DNA of 64,000 bases, from positions 3,581,001 to 3,645,000 of the forward strand of contig CANJKZ010000174.1 of the NCBI GenBank assembly GCA_947471745.1, read 5' to 3'. The translations under genes and the position numbers were made by a program. This DNA comes from Closterium sp. Naga37s-1 (Eukaryota > Streptophyta > Zygnematophyceae > Desmidiales > Closteriaceae). Shown one piece after another: positions 56,049-64,000 of the stretch (position 1 is the first letter of the stretch; every line of letters starts with the position of its first letter). The notes below the pieces were generated by a model. It did no database searches. It was not told where the DNA came from and was given only the letters and a program-made list of their open reading frames with translations.

Positions 56049-59000
56049 ATGCACTTCCACAGACCACACACACCTGGGATGCACTTCCACAGACCACACA
56101 CACCTGGGATGCACTTCCACAGACCACACACACCTGGGATGCACTTCCACAGACCACACACACCTGGGATGCACTTCCACAGACCACACACACCTGGGAT
56201 GCACTTCCACAGACCACACACACCTGGGATGCACTTCCACAGACCACACACACCTGGGATGCACTTCCACAGACCACACACACCTGGGATGCACTTCCAC
56301 AGACCACACACACCTGGGATGCACTTCCACAGACCACACACACCTGGGATGCACTTCCACAGACCACACACACCTGGGATGCACTTCCACAGACCACACA
56401 CACCTGCGATGCACTTCCACAGACCACACACACCTGGGATGCACTTCCACAGACCACACACACCTGGGATGCACTTCCACAGACCACACACACCTGGGAT
56501 GCACTTCCACAGACCACACACACCTGGGATGCACTTCCACAGACCACACACACCTGGGATGCACTTCCACAGACCACACACACCTGGGATGCACTTCCAC
56601 AGACCACACACACCTGGGATGCACTTCCACAGACCACACACACCTGGGATGCACTTCCACAGACCACACACACCTGGGATGCACTTCCACAGACCACACA
56701 CACCTGGGATGCACTTCCACAGACCACACACACCTGGGATGCACTTCCACAGACCACACACACCTGGGATGCACTTCCACAGACCACACACACCTGGGAT
56801 GCACTTCCACAGACCACACACACCTGGGATGCACTTCCACAGACCACACACACCTGGGATGCACTTCCACAGACCACACACACCTGGGATGCACTTCCAC
56901 AGACCACACACACCTGGGATGCACTTCCACAGACCACACACACCTGGGATGCACTTCCACAGACCACACACACCTGGGATGCACTTCCACAGACCACACA
57001 CACCTGCGATGCACTTCCACAGACCACACACACCTGGGATGCACTTCCACAGACCACACACACCTGGGATGCACTTCCACAGACCACACACACCTGGGAT
57101 GCACTTCCACAGACCACACACACCTGGGATGCACTTCCACAGACCACACACACCTGGGATGCACTTCCACAGACCACACACACCTGGGATGCACTTCCAC
57201 AGACCACACACACCTGGGATGCACTTCCACAGACCACACACACCTGGGATGCACTTCCACAGACCACACACACCTGGGATGCACTTCCACAGACCACACA
57301 CACCTGGGATGCACTTCCACAGACCACACACACCCGGGATGCACTTCCACAGACCACACACACCTGGGATGCACTTCCACAGACCACACACACCTGGGAT
57401 GCACTTCCACAGACCACACACACCTGGGATGCACTTCCACAGACCACACACACCTGGGATGCACTTCCACAGACCACACACACCTGGGATGCACTTCCAC
57501 AGACCACACACACCTGGGATGCACTTCCACAGACCACACACACCTGGGATGCACTTTTACAGACCACACACACCTGGGATGCACTTCCACAGACCACACA
57601 CACCTGGGATGCACTTCCACAGACCACACACACCTGGGATGCACTTCCACAGACCACACACACCTGGGATGCACTTCCACAGACCACACACACCTGGGAT
57701 GCACTTCCACAGACCACACACACCTGGGATGCACTTCCACAGACCACACACACCTGGGATGCACTTCCACAGACCACACACACCTGGGATGCACTTCCAC
57801 AGACCACACACACCTGGGATGCACTTCCACAGACCACACACACCTGGGATGCACTTCCACAGACCACACACACCTGGGATGCACTTCCACAGACCACACA
57901 CACCTGGGATGCACTTCCACAGACCACACACACCTGGGATGCACTTCCACAGACCACACACACCTGGGATGCACTTCCACAGACCACACACACCTGGGAT
58001 GCACTTCCACAGACCACACACACCTGGGATGCACTTCCACAGACCACACACACCTGGGATGCACTTCCACAGACCACACACACCTGGGAATGCACTTCCA
58101 CAGACCACACACACCTGGGATGCACTTCCACAGACCACACACACCTGGGATGCACTTCCACAGACCACACACACCTGGGATGCACTTCCACAGACCACAC
58201 ACACCTGGGATGCACTTCCACAGACCACACACACCTGGGATGCACTTCCACAGACCACACACACCTGGGATGCACTTCCACAGACCACACACACCTGCGA
58301 TGCACTTCCACAGACCACACACACCTGGGATGCACTTCCACAGACCACACACACCTGGGATGCACTTCCACAGACCACACACACCTGGGATGCACTTCCA
58401 CAGACCACACACACCTGGGATGCACTTCCACAGACCACACACACCTGGGATGCACTTCCACAGACCACACACACCTGGGATGCACTTCCACAGACCACAC
58501 ACACCTGGGATGCACTTCCACAGACCACACACACCTGGGATGCACTTCCACAGACCACACACACCTGGGATGCACTTCCACAGACCACACACACCTGGGA
58601 TGCACTTCCACAGACCACACACACCTGGGATGCACTTCCACAGACCACACACACCTGGGATGCACTTCCACAGACCACACACACCTGGGATGCACTTCCA
58701 CAGACCACACACACCTGGGATGCACTTCCACAGACCACACACACCTGGGATGCACTTCCACAGACCACACACACCTGGGATGCACTTCCACAGACCACAC
58801 ACACCTGGGATGCACTTCCACAGACCACACACACCTGGGATGCACTTCCACAGACCACACACACCTGGGATGCACTTCCACAGACCACACACACCTGGGA
58901 TGCACTTCCACAGACCACACACACCTGGGATGCACTTCCACAGACCACACACACCTGGGATGCACTTCCACAGACCACACACACCTGGGATGCACTTCCA

Positions 59001-60855
59001 CAGACCACACACACCTGGGATGCACTTCCACAGACCACACACACCTGGGATGCACTTCCACAGACCACACACACCTGGGATGCACTTCCACAGACCACAC
59101 ACACCTGGGATGCACTTCCACAGACCACACACACCTGGGATGCACTTCCACAGACCACACACACCTGGGATGCACTTCCACAGACCACACACACCTGGGA
59201 TGCACTTCCACAGACCACACACACCTGGGATGCACTTCCACAGACCACACACACCTGGGATGCACTTCCACAGACCACACACACCTGGGATGCACTTCCA
59301 CAGACCACACACACCTGGGATGCACTTCCACAGACCACACACACCTGGGATGCACTTCCACAGACCACACACACCTGGGATGCACTTCCACAGACCACAC
59401 ACACCTGGGATGCACTTCCACAGACCACACACACCTGGGATGCACTTCCACAGACCACACACACCTGGGATGCACTTCCACAGACCACACACACCTGGGA
59501 TGCACTTCCACAGACCACACACACCTGGGATGCACTTCCACAGACCACACACACCTGGGAATGCACTTCCACAGACCACACACACCTGGGATGCACTTCC
59601 ACAGACCACACACACCTGGGATGCACTTCCACAGACCACACACACCTGGGATGCACTTCCACAGACCACACACACCTGGGATGCACTTCCACAGACCACA
59701 CACACCTGGGATGCACTTCCACAGACCACACACACCTGGGATGCACTTCCACAGACCACACACACCTGCGATGCACTTCCACAGACCACACACACCTGCG
59801 ATGCACTTCCACAGACCACACACACCTGCGATGCACTTCCACAGACCACACACACCTGCGATGCACTTCCACAGACCACACACACCTGCGATGCACTTCC
59901 ACAGACCACACACACCTGCGATGCACTTCCACAGACCACACACACCTGCGATGCACTTCCACAGACCACACACACCTGCGATGCCCTTCCACAGACCACA
60001 CACACCTGCGATGCACTTCCACAGACCACACACACCTGCGATGCACTTCCACAGACTACACACACCTGCGATGCACTTCCACAGACCACACACACCTGCG
60101 ATGCACTTCCACAGACCACACACACCTGCGATGCACTTCCACAGACCACACACACCTGCGATGCACTTCCACAGACCACACACACCTGCGATGCACTTCC
60201 ACAGACCACACACACCTGCGATGCACTTCCACAGACCACACACACCTGCGATGCACTTCCACAGACCACACACACCTGCGATGCACTTCCACAGACCACA
60301 CACACCTGCGATGCACTTCCACAGACCACACACACCTGCGATGCACTTCCACAGACCACACACACCTGCGATGCACTTCCACAGACCACACACACCTGCG
60401 ATGCACTTCCACAGACCACACACACCTGCGATGCACTTCCACAGACCACACACACCTGCGATGCACTTCCACAGACCACACACACCTGCGATGCACTTCC
60501 ACAGACCACACACACCTGCGATGCACTTCCACAGACCACACACACCTGCGATGCACTTCCACAGACCACACATACCTGCGATGCACTTCCACAGACCACA
60601 CACACCTGCGATGCACTTCCACAGACCACACACACCTGCGATGCACTTCCACAGACCACACACACCTGCGATGCACTTCCACAGACCACACACACCTGCG
60701 ATGCACTTCCACAGACCACACACACCTGCGATGCCCTTCCACAGACCACACACACCTGCGATGCCCTTCCACAGACCACACACACCTGCGATGCCCTTCC
60801 ACAGACCACACACACCTGCGATGCCCTTCCACAGACCACACACACCTGCGATGCC
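56049..60855. repeat. Minisatellite array 2, 30-bp unit, about 160 copies
   Basis: Unit contains GATGCACTTCCACAGACCAC followed by ACACACCTGG. Single-A insertions (GGGAATGC) occur at about 58089 and 59560, exactly 1471 bp apart; the GCGATG variant follows each by the same distance (58295 and 59766). From 59766 to the end nearly all units carry GCGATG, and the last four carry ATGCCC. Isolated GCGATG units also sit at 56404 and 57004. Confidence 0.99.
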
Positions 60856-60880
60856 CGAGTGACCGGTCTGTGGAAGGGCA

Positions 60881-62469
60881 GGGCATCACATGGCATGAAG
60901 GGGGATCACATGGCCTGATGGGGCATCACATGGCATGAAGGGGGATCACATGGCCTGATGGGGCATCACATGGCATGAAGGGGGATCACATGGCCTGATG
61001 GGGCATCACATGGCATGAAGGGGGATCACATGGCCTGATGGGGCATCACATGGCATGAAGGGGGATCACATGGCCTGATGGGGCATCACATGGCATGAAG
61101 GGGGATCACATGGCCTGATGGGGCATCACATGGCATGAAGGGGGATCACATGGCCTGATGGGGCATCACATGGCATGAAGGGGGATCACATGGCCTGATG
61201 GGGCATCACATGGCATGAAGGGGGATCACATGGCCTGATGGGGCATCACATGGCATGAAGGGGGATCACATGGCCTGATGGGGCATCACATGGCATGAAG
61301 GGGGATCACATGGCCTGATGGGGCATCACATGGCATGAAGGGGGATCACATGGCCTGATGGGGCATCACATGGCATGAAGGGGGATCACATGGCCTGATG
61401 GGGCATCACATGGCATGAAGGGGGATCACATGGCCTGATGGGGCATCACATGGCATGAAGGGGGATCACATGGCCTGATGGGGCATCACATGGCATGAAG
61501 GGGGATCACATGGCCTGATGGGGCATCACATGGCATGAAGGGGGATCACATGGCCTGATGGGGCATCACATGGCATGAAGGGGGATCACATGGCCTGATG
61601 GGGCATCACATGGCATGAAGGGGGATCACATGGCCTGATGGGGCATCACATGGCATGAAGGGGGATCACATGGCCTGATGGGGCATCACATGGCATGAAG
61701 GGGGATCACATGGCCTGATGGGGCATCACATGGCATGAAGGGGGATCACATGGCCTGATGGGGCATCACATGGCATGAAGGGGGATCACATGGCCTGATG
61801 GGGCATCACATGGCATGAAGGGGGATCACATGGCCTGATGGGGCATCACATGGCATGAAGGGGGATCACATGGCCTGATGGGGCATCACATGGCATGAAG
61901 GGGGATCACATGGCCTGATGGGGCATCACATGGCATGAAGGGGGATCACATGGCCTGATGGGGCATCACATGGCATGAAGGGGGATCACATGGCCTGATG
62001 GGGCATCACATGGCATGAAGGGGGATCACATGGCCTGATGGGGCATCACATGGCATGAAGGGGGATCACATGGCCTGATGGGGCATCACATGGCATGAAG
62101 GGGGATCACATGGCCTGATGGGGCATCACATGGCATGAAGGGGGATCACATGGCCTGATGGGGCATCACATGGCATGAAGGGGGATCACATGGCCTGATG
62201 GGGCATCACATGGCATGAAGGGGGATCACATGGCCTGATGGGGCATCACATGGCATGAAGGGGGATCACATGGCCTGATGGGGCATCACATGGCATGAAG
62301 GGGGATCACATGGCCTGATGGGGCATCACATGGCATGAAGGGGGATCACATGGCCTGATGGGGCATCACATGGCATGAAGGGGGATCACATGGCCTGATG
62401 GGGCATCACATGGCATGAAGGGGCATCACATGGCATGAAGGGGGATCACATGGCATGATGGGGCATCAC
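60881..62469. repeat. Minisatellite array 3, 40-bp unit, about 39 copies
   Basis: The unit is two diverged 20-mers: GGGGCATCACATGGCATGAA and GGGGGATCACATGGCCTGAT. Units are essentially identical up to about 62400; the last two are rearranged. The junction with array 2 (GACCGGTCTGTGGAAGGGCA) contains an inverted piece of the array 2 unit. The array is broken at 62470 by the copia LTR. Confidence 0.99.
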
Positions 62470-62848
62470 TGTGAAGAAAGGAAGTTGAACCATTAGCTTG
62501 ATTAGAACATTAGCAAGCATACATAGCTTTGGGAAGAGAGGGTTGGAAGGGAAAGGAGGGAGGTGGGATTGGGGGAGTGGGCCAACCTATGGCCCATTGG
62601 GTTGGGTTGGCCACACTTGGGGGAGTGGGCCAACCTATGGCCCATTGGGTTGGGTTGGCCTCACTTTGTGAAGTGGGGCAACCTATGGCCCATAGGGTTG
62701 CATTTGGGGGCTCCACCACAATTGGGTTGGATTGGAACCCCAAAATGCAAGACTAAACCCAAAGTTGGGTGTAGTCCCAACCCAATTGTACACCACAATT
62801 GGTGTACAATCACAAGTGTTAGCATGCTAGAACATGGAAATTCTAACA
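62470..62848 (-). repeat. 3' LTR of a Ty1/copia element
   Basis: On the minus strand it runs from TGTTAGAATTTCC (62848) to TTTCTTCACA (62470), TG...CA ends, about 379 bp, preceded by a purine tract AAGGGGCTG. It contains three units of about 54 bp with GGGCCATAGGTTGGCCCACT (62575-62690). The boundary at 62470 coincides with the end of array 3. The partner LTR is outside the window, so the exact ends are provisional. Confidence 0.8.
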
Positions 62849-62891
62849 CAGCCCCTTAGCCGGCTAACACAGGAAGGGAGCAACCCCTGAA

Positions 62892-64000
62892 TCAGGGGGT
62901 GCCCGGGCGAGCAAGACCGATGAGGCGGAGGAGAGCAGAGTGCGCAGGGCGAAGGAGAGCCTTGGTGAAGATGTCGGCCAAGTTGGCCTCGGTAGCAATC
63001 TTGCGGACAGCAAGAAGGCCGCGCTGGACGAGCTCGCGGATGAAGAAGTAGCGTAGTTCGATGTGCTTGGAGCGGGCGTGGTAGACAGGGTCCTGAGTGA
63101 GGTGGATGGTGCTGGCGTTGTCACACCAGAGGGTGGGGCAGGGCTGAGGGGCGCCAAGCTCAGCAAGAAGAAAGCAGAGCCAGCGGGACTCCTGGGCGGC
63201 CATGGTGCCAGCGTAGAGCTCAGCCTCGCAGGAGGAGAGGGAAACGGAGGAGCGTGTGGAGCGCCAGCTAACAAGGCCGCTGCCGAGGGTGAAGCCGTAG
63301 CCCTGAGAGGAGCGACGGTCAGGCTGCGAGTCGGCCCAGGAGGAGTCGCTAAAGCCCGAAAGGAAGGGAGGGGAGGAGCCATCAAGAGTGAGAGCGTGGT
63401 CCTTGGTGCTGCGAAGGTAGCGGAGGACCCGCTTAGCAGCTTTCCAGTGCACCTCGGTGTGGTGACCAATGCCAACAAAACGAGCGAGCACGCTGATGGG
63501 GTAGGCAAGGTCGCGACGGGTGCACATCATAGCGTACATCAGCGACCCAATGAGCTCAGGATAAGGGTGAGAGGAGGAGGAGGGCGAGATGGGTGGGGCA
63601 AGCTGGTGGCCGAAAGGGAGGGGGGTGGCCATGGGACTGGCCTGAGCCATCTCGAATTTCTCCAAGATCTAGCCGATGTAATGAGACTGGGAGAGGGTGA
63701 TGGTGCGAGCGGGACGGTCGCGAGTGATAGCCATGCCAAGGTAGTGGGTGAGGTCGCCCAGGTCCTTGCACTTGAGGCGCTGCTGCAGCTGTTGCTTCAT
63801 CTGCTCCATGTCAGCCTTGGAGTCAGCGAGCAGGATCATGTCATCCACATACACCAGAATGAAGAAGCGGCGAGGGGAGGAGCAAAGGAAGAGACTGGCG
63901 TCAGAGTGCGAAGCAGAGAAGCCAAGGGATCCCAGGGTGGCAGACAGCTTCGTGTGCCACTCCCGAGGCGCCTACTTCAGACCGTAGACAGGCCGACGCA
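62892..64000 (-). pseudogene. Ty1/copia polyprotein, end of reverse transcriptase plus RNase H, two in-frame TAGs
   Basis: Reading from 64000 down: the RT segment PVYGLK-stop-APREWHTKL, the catalytic YVDDMILLADS, KCKDLGDLTHYLGM, a second stop, then EKFEMAQASPMATPLP, RDLAYPISVLARF, and RNase H with SSWADSQPDRRSSQGY, SSCEAELYAGTMAAQESRWL, WCDNASTIHL, KHIELRYFFIRELV and NLADIFTKAL. The stop after 62892 is the natural end. TAG at 63974-63972 and at 63671-63669 each replace a position where CAG (Gln) is usual. The rest is open, so decay is slight. It would be inactive unless suppressed. Confidence 0.95.

Noticed and set aside
54330-60938. Very long open frames on both strands (up to about 2200 codons) across the arrays
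   Set aside because: Units of 30 bp contain no stop in several frames, so giant frames follow automatically; several frames on both strands are open at once and one-base insertions switch the frame.
54388-62469. CRISPR-like repeat array
   Set aside because: Units are strictly head-to-tail with no unique spacers, and the context is eukaryotic.
34394-63974. Reassignment of TAG to glutamine
   Set aside because: The DUF3754 gene ends with TAG right after its conserved C-terminal block, and the hAT gene also ends with TAG; C-to-T decay in transposons is the simpler explanation.

Overview
The window is nuclear DNA of a green eukaryote, most likely a streptophyte (charophyte) alga. It carries a class II TCP transcription factor, a TBL/PMR5-type wall gene and a plastid-type acetolactate synthase regulatory subunit, which point to the plant lineage. 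It also carries the C-terminal half of eEFSec, the selenocysteine elongation factor, which land plants are generally held to lack. Coding genes have many small exons with GT-AG introns. I find no tRNA, rRNA, CRISPR or bacterial operon features.

Layout: 1-1603 (-) 5' part of a TBL gene; 2817-9784 (-) an eight-exon type II membrane protein resembling O-fucosyltransferases; 11267-14050 (+) a six-exon plastid-type LarC C-domain protein; 16717-21309 (+) a single-exon 1530-residue TCP protein; 23875-32058 (-) a 15-exon plastid DUF3754 membrane protein; 32928-38709 a complete hAT transposon with 8-bp target duplication, itself carrying a very young 1.66-kb non-autonomous LTR element; 39574-48167 (+) the 11-exon acetolactate synthase regulatory subunit; 48735-54125 (-) the last ten exons of eEFSec; 54242-62469 minisatellite arrays of 19, 30, 30 and 40 bp; 62470-64000 (-) the 3' end of a Ty1/copia element inserted in the last array. 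The eEFSec GTPase exons are not in the window, so the arrays and the copia element probably lie in an intron of that gene or mark its truncation.

Two features run through the window. First, every intron-rich host gene is full of partial copies of its own exons ('exon echoes'), usually keeping one splice junction and losing the other, so the true exons can still be chained in frame. Exon lengths sum to multiples of three for the DUF3754, LarC, ALS-subunit, fucosyltransferase-like, eEFSec and hAT models. Second, about 25 short palindromes of the form TTTTGAG + self-complementary tetramer (ACGT, GCGC, TCGA or AATT) + CTCAAAA are scattered through these introns, and most lie between two direct copies of a duplicated segment. 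One case is inside coding sequence, between two copies of a 20-odd-codon repeat. This palindrome-marked duplication is the best candidate here for an undescribed process.

All positions, phases and repeat comparisons were read by eye. Family assignments rest on recognised motifs, without database searches.
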